64,000 nt of DNA. Source: Streptomyces sp. NBC_00162. GTDB taxonomy: Bacteria; Actinomycetota; Actinomycetes; Streptomycetales; Streptomycetaceae. The first letter of the stretch is position 1. The number at the start of each line of letters is the position of its first letter. The stretch spans positions 2,418,001 through 2,482,000 of the forward strand of contig NZ_CP102509.1 in NCBI RefSeq assembly GCF_024611995.1. Direction: 5' to 3'. A program made the translations under genes and the position numbers. Positions 45,373-54,121 of the stretch are shown piece by piece. The notes below the pieces were generated by a model that saw only the letters and a list, made by a program, of their open reading frames with translations, was not told where the DNA came from and did no database searches.

Positions 45373-46770
45373 TTAGTTCGACAGGCGGGCGAGGATGGCC
45401 GGACCGAGGTCCGTGACGTCGCCCGCGCCCATGGTGAGAACGAGATCACCGGGCTTGGCCATTCCCGCGATGACGTCGGCGACGGAGCCCTTGTCGTGCT
45501 CGGCGGTGACGTCGGCGCCCGCGGCGCGGGCTGCGGCGATGATGAGCTCGCTGGTGACGCCGGGGAGCGGGTCCTCGCGGGCCGGGTAGATGTCCAGGAC
45601 CACGGAGGCGTCGGCGAGGGCCAGGGCCTGGCCCATCTCCTTGCCGAGCTCCTGGGTGCGGGAGAAGAGGTGCGGCTGGAAGACGACCAGGATCCGGGAG
45701 TCCCCGGCGGCGCCGCGGATGGCCTCCAGGTCGGCGGTCATCTCCGTGGGGTGGTGCGCGTAGGAGTCGATGACCTGGACGCCGGCCGCCTCGCCCTTGA
45801 GCTGGAGGCGGCGCTTGACCCCGGTGTACTTGCCGAGGGCGGAGGCGAGGTTGTGCGCCGGGATGCCGAGGGCGACACCGGCGGCGAGGGCCGCGACGGC
45901 GTTGTGCGCGTAGTGGCGGCCGGGCACGGAGACGGTGAAGGTGAGCATCCGCCCGTCCAGGACGACCGTGACCTCGCTGGTCAGGCCGCGCGGGGTGATC
46001 TTGGTGATCCGGACGTCGGCCTCGGGCTCCTCGCCGTACGTGACGACGTTCAGGCCCTCGCGGCCGGCGACGCGGCGGGCGATCTCGGCCGCACCCTCCT
46101 GGCCGTGGGCGACGACCAGGGTGCCGCCGGGCACGACCTTGGAGACGAAGGTCTCGAAGGACTCGTAGATCTCCTCGATCGACGCGTAGTTCGCGTGGTG
46201 GTCCAGCTCCGCGTTGAGGATGATCGCGACCTGCGGGGTGTACTTGTGGAAGGTGCGGTCGCTCTCGTCGGCCTCGGCCACGAAGATGTCGCCCTCGCCG
46301 TGGTGGGCGTTGGAGCCGGGAGCGTCCAGGTCGCCGCCGATGGCGTACGAGGGGTCCAGGCCCAGGGCCGAGAGGGACACCGCCAGCATCGACGTGGTGG
46401 TGGTCTTGCCGTGCGTACCGGCGACGGCGATCGGGCGCAGCCCGTCCATCAGTGCGGCGAGGGCGTCGGAGCGGTGCACGACGGGGATGCCCAGCTCGGC
46501 GGCGCGGGCCAGCTCGGGGTTGTCGGCGCGGATGGCGCTGGAGACGACCACGCAGGTGGAGTCGTCGGCGAGGTTGCCGGCGGCGTGGCCGCCGTGGACC
46601 GTGGCGCCGTGGGCGCGCAGTGCCTCGGCGGTCTCGGAGTCCCCCCGGCTGTCGCTGCCGGCGACCTGCGCGCCGCGCTGGGCGAGGATCTTCGCGATGC
46701 CGGACATGCCGGCGCCGCCGATGCCGATGAAGTGGGGCCGTTCCATGGCGGTCGGCAGGCCGGGCTTCAT
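45373..46770 (-). CDS. murC: UDP-N-acetylmuramate--L-alanine ligase MurC
   Basis: 465 residues. N-terminal FIGIGGAGMSGIA nucleotide fold, ATP loop AGTHGKTTTTSM near residue 122, DESDRTF and ILNAELDHHANY in the central domain, and YAHHPTEM in the C-terminal domain: a complete Mur ligase. It adds L-Ala to UDP-MurNAc in peptidoglycan synthesis. As in other Streptomyces it is not beside the other mur genes. Start ATG 46770, with ggag upstream; ATG 46746 is an alternative. Confidence 0.97.
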   Translation of the reverse strand: MKPGLPTAMERPHFIGIGGAGMSGIAKILAQRGAQVAGSDSRGDSETAEALRAHGATVHGGHAAGNLADDSTCVVVSSAIRADNPELARAAELGIPVVHRSDALAALMDGLRPIAVAGTHGKTTTTSMLAVSLSALGLDPSYAIGGDLDAPGSNAHHGEGDIFVAEADESDRTFHKYTPQVAIILNAELDHHANYASIEEIYESFETFVSKVVPGGTLVVAHGQEGAAEIARRVAGREGLNVVTYGEEPEADVRITKITPRGLTSEVTVVLDGRMLTFTVSVPGRHYAHNAVAALAAGVALGIPAHNLASALGKYTGVKRRLQLKGEAAGVQVIDSYAHHPTEMTADLEAIRGAAGDSRILVVFQPHLFSRTQELGKEMGQALALADASVVLDIYPAREDPLPGVTSELIIAAARAAGADVTAEHDKGSVADVIAGMAKPGDLVLTMGAGDVTDLGPAILARLSN

Positions 46771-46821
46771 TCAGGTCGCTCCAGGATCGAGGGTGGTGCT
46801 TCGAGCTCTGACGAGCCCAGC

Positions 46822-47289
46822 CTATTCGTTGTGGGCGAAGAGCTTGAGCACGGGAACGCCGACCTTGTGGCGGGCCCGGGAGGCCCAGTCCCGGTGGAAG
46901 AACTCCTCCACGAAGTGCGGGGCGGTCAGGACGATCACCTCGTCGGCTCCGGTCTCCTCCACGACGCCCTTCAGTTTGTCGAGCGGGTGGTCCTCGACGA
47001 GCTGCCCGATGACGTTGGCGCCCTTCTTGCGCAGGGCCTCCATGGAGTGCTCGAGGGCCAGCTCGGCAGGGCCGCGCGCGGCCTCGCCCTCCGGTTCGTC
47101 GCCCTCGTGAATGGCTTCGGGGAGCTCACCGAGCGCTACGTCGTCGATGGCGCGCAGCAGTCGGTCCTGGTCGCCGCGGGGTTGCATGAGGACGACGAAG
47201 GAGACCGAGTCGTCTCCGTGCAGGGTGGTGACGAAGTCCACGTCCACCGCGGTCAGGGGCTGCTCGATCATCAATACGCTCGTGAACAC
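46822..47289 (-). CDS. Conserved actinobacterial hypothetical protein upstream of murC
   Basis: 155 residues from GTG 47289, chosen for aaggagag upstream (VFTSVLMIEQPLT). The sequence alternates strands and helices (VSFVVLMQPRGDQDRLLRAIDDVALGEL; DEVIVLTAPHFVEEFFHRDWASRARHK; VGVPVLKLFAH), somewhat like universal-stress-protein folds. Relatives are sometimes labelled indole-3-glycerol phosphate synthase, but no TrpC motif is present. It lies 51 bp before murC and may share its promoter. Confidence 0.78.
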   Translation of the reverse strand: MFTSVLMIEQPLTAVDVDFVTTLHGDDSVSFVVLMQPRGDQDRLLRAIDDVALGELPEAIHEGDEPEGEAARGPAELALEHSMEALRKKGANVIGQLVEDHPLDKLKGVVEETGADEVIVLTAPHFVEEFFHRDWASRARHKVGVPVLKLFAHNE

Positions 47290-47437
47290 GGACGCCCTCT
47301 CCTTCATGGGCCGAGGCCGGCTGGCCGGCCCCCTGCGGAAACCATCCTGCCCCGCTCTCGCGCGGGACATTGCGCAGATATATGTGCCCAGGTTCGTGCC
47401 CGGCGGAAGCTAAGCGGAACGAGAAATTCCGCTCTTC

Positions 47438-48220
47438 TCAGATCCGACGGTAGCTGGTGAAGAGAAACCCGGCCTCTTCCAGTACGGAGGCCGGTGAGAG
47501 CCGGTGCGGAACCGTGACGGAGGGCCCGCCCGCGATCCGCTGGGCGCCACCCGCCGTGAGCATCGGCGAGATCGTCAGGCACAGCTCGTCCAGCGCGTCG
47601 GCGGCCACGAACTGGCCCAGCAGCCGGGGCCCGCCCTCGGTGAGCTGGCGGCGCAGCCCGCGCGCGGCGAGTTCCCGCAGGGCGCGGGCCGGGTCCACGG
47701 CGGCCCCGTCCCCCGCCACCACGACCTCGGCCCCGGCCGCGGTGGCCTCGGCGACCTTGGCGGCGGGCGCGGCGGACCCGGTGACCACCAGGGTCGGCAC
47801 GAGCGGGGAGGTGAACAGGGGCAGGCCGAAGTCCAGGTCCAGGCTCGCGGTGACCACCGCGATGGCGGCGGCGGGGCCCTGTCCGGCGGCCTCGCGGCGG
47901 GCGGCGAAGGCCTCCCGGGCCCGGGCCGGGCGGTACCCCTCCTGGCGAACCGTTTCCGCGCCGACGACCACCACATCGGCCAGCCCCCGCAGGGTGCCGA
48001 AGATCCGCATGTCGGTCTCGCCGGAGATGGGCTGCGAGCGGCCCTCGTGCTGCGCGGCGCCGTCCAGGGTCGAAACCATGTTCGCCCGCAGCCAGTGGGC
48101 CCCGGCGTCGAGAACGGGGTACTTGTAGGCGTCCGCGAGCTCGTCGAGCGACCACTCCCGGTCGGCCGGGGCCTGGGACGGGGCTGATGTCTGATCGGTC
48201 ACAGGGAACAGGCGTCGCAT
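47438..48220 (-). CDS. RibD C-terminal-like pyrimidine reductase family protein
   Basis: 260 residues. NMVSTLDGAAQHEGRSQPISGETDMRIF... and TEGGPRLLGQFVAADALDEL match the reductase (DHFR-like) domain of RibD; there is no deaminase domain. The family reduces ribosylamino-pyrimidines in riboflavin synthesis with NADPH, but stand-alone actinobacterial members are not proven to do so. It is divergent from the ZapE-like gene with a 36-bp spacer. Confidence 0.85.
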   Translation of the reverse strand: MRRLFPVTDQTSAPSQAPADREWSLDELADAYKYPVLDAGAHWLRANMVSTLDGAAQHEGRSQPISGETDMRIFGTLRGLADVVVVGAETVRQEGYRPARAREAFAARREAAGQGPAAAIAVVTASLDLDFGLPLFTSPLVPTLVVTGSAAPAAKVAEATAAGAEVVVAGDGAAVDPARALRELAARGLRRQLTEGGPRLLGQFVAADALDELCLTISPMLTAGGAQRIAGGPSVTVPHRLSPASVLEEAGFLFTSYRRI

Positions 48221-48242
48221 CGGTGCAGTGTGCCACGACCCG

Positions 48243-48257
48243 TAGAGTTGAGTGCTG
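48243..48257 (+). promoter_or_regulatory. Leaderless promoter -10 for the ZapE-like gene
   Basis: TAGAGT (48243-48248) fits the TANNNT -10 consensus and lies 8 nt before GTG 48257, so transcription should begin at the start codon. No Shine-Dalgarno sequence precedes this GTG. The -35 is not clear. Confidence 0.5.
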
Positions 48258-49360
48258 TGTCAACATCACTCTCCACCTCCGGTGCCACGTCCAGTCGGCC
48301 TCCGATAGCCGACGCGGGGCCCCAGGCCCTGTGCGCCCGCGAGCCCCGGGTACCCGCCGAACGGCTGGTCGCCGAGATGGTGCCGCCGCCGCGTTTCGAC
48401 TCGGTGCGCTTCGACACGTACAACCCGGACCCGACCCAGCCGAGCCAGTCCGAGGCGGTCACCGTCCTCAGCGGCTTCGCGGCCGGTCTGGGCGGGGCGC
48501 ACGCGAGCGGCGCCGGCAAGCGGCGCTGGTTCAGCAAGAAGCCGGTGGCCGCGGCCGCCCCGCGCGGGGTCTACCTCGACGGCGGCTACGGCGTCGGCAA
48601 GACCCACCTGCTCGCCTCCCTGTGGCACGCCACCCCCGCCGAGCCCGCGCTCAAGGCCTTCGGCACCTTCGTGGAGCTGACCAACCTGGTCGGCGCGCTC
48701 GGCTTCCAGCAGACCGTGCAGACCCTGGGCGGGCACCGGCTGCTGTGCATCGACGAGTTCGAGCTGGACGACCCGGGCGACACCGTCCTGGTGTCCTCGC
48801 TGCTCAGCCGCCTGGTCGAGCAGGGCGTGGCGCTGGCCGCCACCTCCAACACGCTGCCCGGCAAGCTCGGCGAGGGCCGCTTCGCCGCCGCCGACTTCCT
48901 GCGGGAGATCCAGGGGCTGTCGGCGCACTTCCGGCCGCTGCGGATCGACGGCCAGGACTACCGCCACCGCGGGCTGCCGGAGGCTCCGGCGCCGTTCTCC
49001 GACGAGCAGGTCGCCAAGGCCGCGTACGCGACCGAGGGCGCGAGCCTGGACGACTTCCCCGGCCTGCTGGAGCACCTGGCCCGGGTGCACCCGAGCCGCT
49101 ACGGCGCGCTGACCGACGGGCTCACGGCCGTCTGCCTGACCGATGTCGGCCCGGTGCCGGACCAGTCGACGGCCCTGCGGCTGGTGGTGCTCGCCGACCG
49201 GCTGTACGACCGCGAGGTCCCCGTCCTGGCCTCCGGGGTCCCCTTCGACCGCCTGTTCAGTGAAGAAATGCTCAACGGCGGCTATCGGAAGAAGTACTTC
49301 CGCGCCATATCGCGGCTCACCGCGCTGGCACGCGACGCGAAGCCCCTGGTGTCGCAGTAG
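48257..49360 (+). CDS. zapE: AFG1/ZapE-like ATPase
   Basis: 367 residues from GTG 48257 (VSTSLSTSG). P-loop YLDGGYGVGKTHLLAS near residue 120, Walker B LLCIDEFELDDPGDT, sensor ATSNTLP, and the C-terminal VPFDRLFSEEM...RAISRL typical of ZapE/AFG1. ZapE modulates FtsZ assembly in proteobacteria; the actinobacterial role is less certain. N-terminal ~50 residues look disordered. An earlier in-frame ATG (48230) was rejected because of the leaderless promoter. Confidence 0.88.
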   Translation: MSTSLSTSGATSSRPPIADAGPQALCAREPRVPAERLVAEMVPPPRFDSVRFDTYNPDPTQPSQSEAVTVLSGFAAGLGGAHASGAGKRRWFSKKPVAAAAPRGVYLDGGYGVGKTHLLASLWHATPAEPALKAFGTFVELTNLVGALGFQQTVQTLGGHRLLCIDEFELDDPGDTVLVSSLLSRLVEQGVALAATSNTLPGKLGEGRFAAADFLREIQGLSAHFRPLRIDGQDYRHRGLPEAPAPFSDEQVAKAAYATEGASLDDFPGLLEHLARVHPSRYGALTDGLTAVCLTDVGPVPDQSTALRLVVLADRLYDREVPVLASGVPFDRLFSEEMLNGGYRKKYFRAISRLTALARDAKPLVSQ

Positions 49361-49422
49361 GTTTGGCAACGCCGTGCCCTTCCGGGGGCCCGGCCGTTTC
49401 CACTTCTGCGAAGGGATCCACC

Positions 49423-49851
49423 ATGGCCGCCACACGCAACGCGCACGCCGTCTGGGAAGGCGACCTGCTCGAGGGCAAGGGCGAGGTCACGCTCGACTCG
49501 TCCGGCCTCGGCACCTACAAGGTCTCCTGGCCCGCGCGCACCGACAAGGAGGCGAACGGGCGGACCAGCCCGGAAGAGCTCATCGCCGCCGCGCACTCCA
49601 GCTGCTTCAACATGGCCTTCTCGAACATCCTCGCCAAGGCGGGCAACGCACCGGCCAAGCTGACCACCTCGGCCGCCGTCACCTTCGTGCCCGGCGAGGG
49701 CATCACCGGCATCCACCTCTCGGTGGAGGGCGAGGTGCCGGGCCTCGACAACGACGCCTTCGCCGCCGCCGCCGAGGACGCGAAGAAGAACTGCCCCGTC
49801 AGCCAGGCCCTGACCGGCACGACGATCACCCTGAGCGCCAAGCTCGCCTGA
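49423..49851 (+). CDS. OsmC-family peroxiredoxin-like protein
   Basis: 142 residues from ATG 49423, with gaaggga upstream. Domain includes NGRTSPEELIAAAHSSCFNM and KKNCPVSQAL, supplying the two redox cysteines of OsmC/Ohr proteins that reduce organic hydroperoxides. The sequence is closer to OsmC than to Ohr. It is 62 bp after the ZapE-like gene and probably independently expressed. Confidence 0.93.
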   Translation: MAATRNAHAVWEGDLLEGKGEVTLDSSGLGTYKVSWPARTDKEANGRTSPEELIAAAHSSCFNMAFSNILAKAGNAPAKLTTSAAVTFVPGEGITGIHLSVEGEVPGLDNDAFAAAAEDAKKNCPVSQALTGTTITLSAKLA

Positions 49852-49956
49852 CGCCCTCCGGAGTCCGGGACCGCTCGCGGAGCCACAGGTGTGACGCCCG
49901 GGCGGTCCCCCTCGCGTCGGCGCGCCGCGGGCCGCCCCGCGTGGTACCCGTTGCCG

Positions 49957-51312
49957 ATGCCGCTGCCCATGTCCGTCACCCGACGCAGCCTGCTCGCCGC
50001 CGGCGGGATCGCCTTCAGCGGGGCGCTCGGCGCCCTGTTCACCGGCCGGGCCGGCGCCGTCCGGCCGACGCGGGGATACGGGCCGCTGCTGCCCGACCCG
50101 CGCGGACTGCTCGATCTGCCCGCGGGGTTCTCCTACCGGGTGCTCTCCCGCGCCGGCGGGCCGCTGCGCTCCGGTGAGGGCCCCGTCCCGGCCAACTGCG
50201 ACGGCATGGCCGCCTTCGGCGCGGGCGGCGGCCGCGTGCGGCTGGTCCGCAACCACGAGAACCGCACCACGGCCGCCCTGCGCGTACCCGCCGTCACGGG
50301 GCTGACGTACGACCCCGAGGCCCTGGGCGGCTGCACGGCCCTGGAGCTCGGCCCGGACGGCGCCGTCACCGGCGAGCGGGTCGCCCTCGCCGGCACCGCC
50401 GTCAACTGCGCGGGCGGCCGGACCCCCTGGAACACCTGGCTGAGCTGCGAGGAGACCGAGGACCGGGCGGGCACCTCCGGTTACACGCGGGACCACGGCT
50501 TCGTCTTCGAGGTGGACCCGGCGGACCCGCGGCGCTCGGGGGCGGTCCCGCTCACCGCGCTGGGCCGCTTCGCGCACGAGGCCGTCGCCGTGGACCCGTA
50601 CCGCGGGGTCGTCTACGAGACCGAGGACGCCTTCGTCGAGCCCTTCGGGCTGTTCTACCGCTTCCTGCCGGCGCGGCCGCTCGGCGGCCCGGGCTCGCTG
50701 CGGGCCGGCGGTGTCCTCCAGGCCCTGCGCGTGCCGGGGCTGGCGGACCTGGCCGTGGTGGACCGGCCCGGGGCGGAGTTCCCGGTGGAGTGGGTACCCG
50801 TACCCGACCCCTCGGCGGCCGGGACCGCGATCAGGTTCCAGGACTTCGGGCGCGGCGGGATCACCCACGCGCAGAAGCTGGAGGGCTGCTACTGGGGCGG
50901 CGGCGGGGTCCACTTCGTCTCCAGCTACGCCCGCCGCCGCGAGGGCGCGGGCGCCGACCACCACGGGCAGGTGTGGTTCTACGACCCGCTGCGCTCCCGG
51001 CTCCGGCTGGACGTGCTGTTCGGCCCGGCCGCCGACATCCAGCTGCCCGGGGACTCCCCCGACAACATCTGCCTGGCCCCGGACGGCGGCCTGATGGTGT
51101 GCGAGGACGGCGGCGGGGCGCAGTACGTGTTCGGTGTGACGGTGGGCGGTGAGGTGTACCCGGTGGCCCGCAACGCCGAGGACATCGGGCAGCCGGGCGC
51201 CCCCGAGTGGGGGGAGTTCGCCGGGGTGACCTTCTCCCCCGACGGGCGGACGATGTACGTCAACGCCTACGCCCCGGGGACCACGTTCGCGGTGACCGGC
51301 CCCTGGCAGTGA
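49957..51312 (+). CDS. PhoX-like (DUF839) secreted phosphatase
   Basis: 451 residues from ATG 49957; ATG 49969 (MSVTRRSLL) is equally possible. The Tat signal VTRRSLLAAGGIAFSGALGAL is followed by a beta-propeller-like domain with NHENRTTA, NCAGGRTPWNTWLSCEET, FEVDPADP and the metal-region Asp/Glu series typical of DUF839/PhoX. PhoX enzymes are calcium/iron alkaline phosphatases exported by Tat. No PHO box was recognised upstream. Confidence 0.85.
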   Translation: MPLPMSVTRRSLLAAGGIAFSGALGALFTGRAGAVRPTRGYGPLLPDPRGLLDLPAGFSYRVLSRAGGPLRSGEGPVPANCDGMAAFGAGGGRVRLVRNHENRTTAALRVPAVTGLTYDPEALGGCTALELGPDGAVTGERVALAGTAVNCAGGRTPWNTWLSCEETEDRAGTSGYTRDHGFVFEVDPADPRRSGAVPLTALGRFAHEAVAVDPYRGVVYETEDAFVEPFGLFYRFLPARPLGGPGSLRAGGVLQALRVPGLADLAVVDRPGAEFPVEWVPVPDPSAAGTAIRFQDFGRGGITHAQKLEGCYWGGGGVHFVSSYARRREGAGADHHGQVWFYDPLRSRLRLDVLFGPAADIQLPGDSPDNICLAPDGGLMVCEDGGGAQYVFGVTVGGEVYPVARNAEDIGQPGAPEWGEFAGVTFSPDGRTMYVNAYAPGTTFAVTGPWQ

Positions 51313-51352
51313 CCTCGCACGGGTGACTTCGGTGTCGGGGAGTGCCGCGCAC

Positions 51353-51386
51353 GACTACTTGTCACATAGTCATATATTTTGCCTGT
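51353..51386 (+). promoter_or_regulatory. AT-rich promoter/operator region of the deacetylase gene
   Basis: gacta (51353-51357) and tagtc (51367-51371) form a short palindrome, followed by an AT-rich tatatttt that could be a -10 ending about 8 nt before GTG 51387. The 30-bp AT-rich stretch contrasts with its surroundings. A leaderless start is possible; no Shine-Dalgarno is seen. Confidence 0.4.
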
Positions 51387-52310
51387 GTGACCATTTCTGT
51401 GCGCAAAGCGGCGTCCGTAGCCGTCCTCGGTGCCGCCCTCGGTGCCGCCCTGACCGGATGCGGGGGCGGCGCCGGCACCTCGGACGCCGGCCGCGGGGCC
51501 CGCCTGGGCACCCCCGCGGCGTCCGCCCCCGCGTCCGGCCCGGCGTCCGGCCCCGCCTCCGCCGCGGCCTCGGCGGCCGGGTCCGCCCCGCAGGCCGGCG
51601 CCCCCGCCAAGCCCCCGACCCTGGCACCCGGCCCGAACGGCCTGACCCCGGTCTTCGAGCGGGCGAAGCAGCACACCGACAAGACCGTGGCGCTGACCTT
51701 CGACGCCGACATGACCTCCGACCAGGGGCCGCGCGCCGCGGGCGGGGAGCGCTTCGACAACCCCCCGCTGATCTCGGCCCTGCGCACCCTCCAGGTGCCG
51801 TCGACGGTCTTCATGACGGGCCGCTGGGCCGAGGAGTACCCGGACCAGGCCAAGTCCATCGGCACCGACCCGAACTTCGAGGTCGCGAACCACTCGTACA
51901 GCCACCACGCCTTCACGTCCCCCTGCTACGGACTGCCCGCGCTCGACGGCGCCGCCGCCCGCGCCGATGTGGACCGGGCCTTCGCCGCCTTCCGTACGGC
52001 GGGCGCGGTCAACACCGTCCCCTACTTCCGCTTCCCCGGCGGCTGCTACGACGACCGGGCGCTGCGGGCCCTGTCCACGGCCAAGGTCACGGCCGTCCAG
52101 TGGGACGTGGTCAGCGGGGACGCCTTCGCCACGGACCCGGACGCGGTGGCCGAGCAGGTGCTGGCGGGGGTGAAGCCCGGCTCGGTGGTGGTCATGCACT
52201 GCACGCGCAGCGCGGCGCCGGTCACCGAGGAGGCCGTCCGCAAGATCGTCCCGGAGCTGCGCAAACGCGGCTACCGGTTCGTGAAGGTCTCCGAACTCAT
52301 CGGGAAGTAG
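51387..52310 (+). CDS. Lipoprotein polysaccharide deacetylase (NodB family)
   Basis: 307 residues from GTG 51387. A lipobox LTGC follows a basic/hydrophobic N terminus (VRKAASVAVLGAAL), so a cell-surface lipoprotein is predicted, with an Ala/Gly/Ser-rich linker to about residue 85. The NodB fold shows TFDADMT (metal Asp), NHSYSHHAF (HxxxH), RFPGG, and VVVMHC near the end. It probably removes acetyl groups from cell-wall or other polysaccharides, metal-dependently. Confidence 0.9.
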   Translation: MTISVRKAASVAVLGAALGAALTGCGGGAGTSDAGRGARLGTPAASAPASGPASGPASAAASAAGSAPQAGAPAKPPTLAPGPNGLTPVFERAKQHTDKTVALTFDADMTSDQGPRAAGGERFDNPPLISALRTLQVPSTVFMTGRWAEEYPDQAKSIGTDPNFEVANHSYSHHAFTSPCYGLPALDGAAARADVDRAFAAFRTAGAVNTVPYFRFPGGCYDDRALRALSTAKVTAVQWDVVSGDAFATDPDAVAEQVLAGVKPGSVVVMHCTRSAAPVTEEAVRKIVPELRKRGYRFVKVSELIGK

Positions 52311-52319
52311 CGAAGGGCC

Positions 52320-52511
52320 TCAGCCGGAGCAGGCCGTGCGCTGCGCGTCCTGCCACTCGCACACGGGGCACAGCACCACGCCCGGGGTCGCGACCCCGTA
52401 CTCGGTGGGCTTGCCGCACTCCAGGCAGTCGGCGTACGGAGGCCCCGCCACCCGCTCGGCCGGGGCGGCGGGAGCGGGGCAGTACGACGGGGTCTCGTCC
52501 GGCTGGTCCAT
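52320..52511 (-). CDS. Small zinc-ribbon-like hypothetical protein
   Basis: 63 residues from ATG 52511. DCLECGKP and LCPVCEW supply four Cys as two CxxC pairs, 18-20 residues apart, the pattern of a structural zinc ribbon; an extra Cys lies in each tail. No other feature is visible. The frame and codon bias support coding, and it ends 9 bp from the convergent deacetylase stop. Confidence 0.65.
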   Translation of the reverse strand: MDQPDETPSYCPAPAAPAERVAGPPYADCLECGKPTEYGVATPGVVLCPVCEWQDAQRTACSG

Positions 52512-52562
52512 GCGTACGAGCGTACTGGGAGGCGTCCGGAGAACTGCTGCCCAAGTACTGGT

Positions 52563-52575
52563 AGGAAACTTTCCT
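52563..52575. promoter_or_regulatory. GAAACTTTC palindrome upstream of a secreted metallophosphoesterase
   Basis: aggaaactttcct is a 13-bp palindrome with a central C. It fits the GAAASTTTC core that I recall for ROK-family repressors such as CsnR, which control secreted sugar-processing enzymes in Streptomyces. It lies 179 bp before the metallophosphoesterase start, within the 242-bp gap 52512-52753, which holds no gene. Confidence 0.4.
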
Positions 52576-52753
52576 TCCTGTTAGTCTCCCGGGCGGCGGC
52601 TTGGCGCGGTGCCCGACCAGCGTGGGCATGACGCGCTCAGCGAGAGCTCTGACCCGGCCGCTGTGACGCCGGCTCCTGCCCGCACGCGGGCCGGGGGCGG
52701 TGTCCCGCGCCAGAGTCCAGCTCTCGCCGCCCCCAAGGCCAGGGAGTCCAGGT

Positions 52754-54121
52754 ATGCACCTGAACGCTTCCGCTCGACCCCCCTCGCTCCGCTCGTTCCG
52801 CCTGTTCCGCGGCGGACTTCACCCACTCCTCCTCGCGGGCACCGCCGTGCTCGTCCTCGTCGCCGGGCTCCTGCTCGCCTGGCCCGAACGGGCCGGGGCC
52901 GCCGCCGACCCCCTCATATCGCGCGGGAAGCCGGCCACCGCGTCCTCCGTCGAAACCTCGTCCCTGAGCGCGAAGAACGCCTTCGACGGCGACCCGGCCA
53001 CCCGCTGGGCCAGCGCCGAGGGCAAAGACCCGCAGTGGATCCGGGTCGACCTCGGCGCCTCCGCCACCGTCTCGCGCGTGAGACTGACCTGGGAGGCGGC
53101 CTACGCGAAGGCGTACCGCGTCGAGATGTCCGCCGACGGCGCCTCCTGGACGTCCGTCGCCACCGAGGCCGCGGGCAACGGCGGCGTCGACGACTGGACC
53201 GGCCTGTCCGGCAAGGGGCGGTACCTGCGCGTCCACGGAACCGCGCGCGGCACCGCGTACGGCTACTCGCTCTTCGAGGCCGAGGTGTACGGCACCCTCG
53301 ACGGCGGACCGCCGCCCGGCGGCGCCTTCACGGTGGTCGCGGCCGGTGACATCGCCGCCCAGTGCACGGCCTCCGACAGCGGCTGCGCGCACCCCAAGAC
53401 CGCCGCGCTCGCCCAGCGGATCGACCCGAAGTTCTATCTGACGATGGGCGACAACCAGTACGACGACGCCCGGATCTCCGACTTCCGCACCTATTACGAC
53501 AAGAGCTGGGGCGCCTTCAAGGCCAAGACCCGGCCGGTGCCGGGCAACCACGAGACCTACGACCCGGCCGGCTCCCTCGCCGGGTACAAGGCCTACTTCG
53601 GAAGCATCGCCTTCCCGCAGGGCAAGAGCTGGTACAGCTACGACGAGGGCAACTGGCACTTCATCGCCCTCGACTCCAACTCCTTCGACCAGGCCGCCCA
53701 GACCGACTGGCTCAAGGCCGACCTCGCCGCCAACACCAGGCAGTGCGTCGCCGCCTACTGGCACCACCCGCTGTTCTCGTCCGGCGGGCACGGCAACGAC
53801 CCGGTCTCCAAGCCCGTCTGGAAGATCCTCTACGCCGCCAAGGCCGACCTCGTCCTGAACGGCCACGACCACCACTACGAGCGGTTCGCCCCGCAGGACG
53901 CCGACGGCAGGGCGACCGCCGACGGGATCGTGGAGATCGTCGGCGGGATGGGCGGCGCCGAGCCGTACCCGATCGAACAGGTCCAGCCCAACAGCCAGAA
54001 GCGGATCAGCGGTCCCTACGGCGTGGTGAAGCTGGAGTTCTCCGACTCCGGCTACGGATGGACGTACGTCGCCACGGACGGCCAGGTCAAGGACACGAGC
54101 CCGAAGTACAGCTGCCACTGA
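52754..54121 (+). CDS. Secreted discoidin (F5/8 type C)-metallophosphoesterase
   Basis: 455 residues from ATG 52754. Signal segment HPLLLAGTAVLVLVAGLLLAW with cleavage near AGAAA. Residues ~55-175 are an F5/8 type C (discoidin) carbohydrate-binding domain (NAFDGDPATRWAS, IRVDLGASATVSRVRLTWE). Residues ~185-440 are a calcineurin-like phosphoesterase: AAGDIA, MGDNQYDD, PGNHE, WHHPLF and NGHDHHYE provide the metal ligands. It probably acts on phosphate esters at a glycan surface. First gene of a three-gene coupled operon. Confidence 0.9.
   Translation: MHLNASARPPSLRSFRLFRGGLHPLLLAGTAVLVLVAGLLLAWPERAGAAADPLISRGKPATASSVETSSLSAKNAFDGDPATRWASAEGKDPQWIRVDLGASATVSRVRLTWEAAYAKAYRVEMSADGASWTSVATEAAGNGGVDDWTGLSGKGRYLRVHGTARGTAYGYSLFEAEVYGTLDGGPPPGGAFTVVAAGDIAAQCTASDSGCAHPKTAALAQRIDPKFYLTMGDNQYDDARISDFRTYYDKSWGAFKAKTRPVPGNHETYDPAGSLAGYKAYFGSIAFPQGKSWYSYDEGNWHFIALDSNSFDQAAQTDWLKADLAANTRQCVAAYWHHPLFSSGGHGNDPVSKPVWKILYAAKADLVLNGHDHHYERFAPQDADGRATADGIVEIVGGMGGAEPYPIEQVQPNSQKRISGPYGVVKLEFSDSGYGWTYVATDGQVKDTSPKYSCH

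Noticed and set aside
46822..47289. Indole-3-glycerol phosphate synthase label
   Set aside because: None of the TrpC motifs is present and the protein is far too short.
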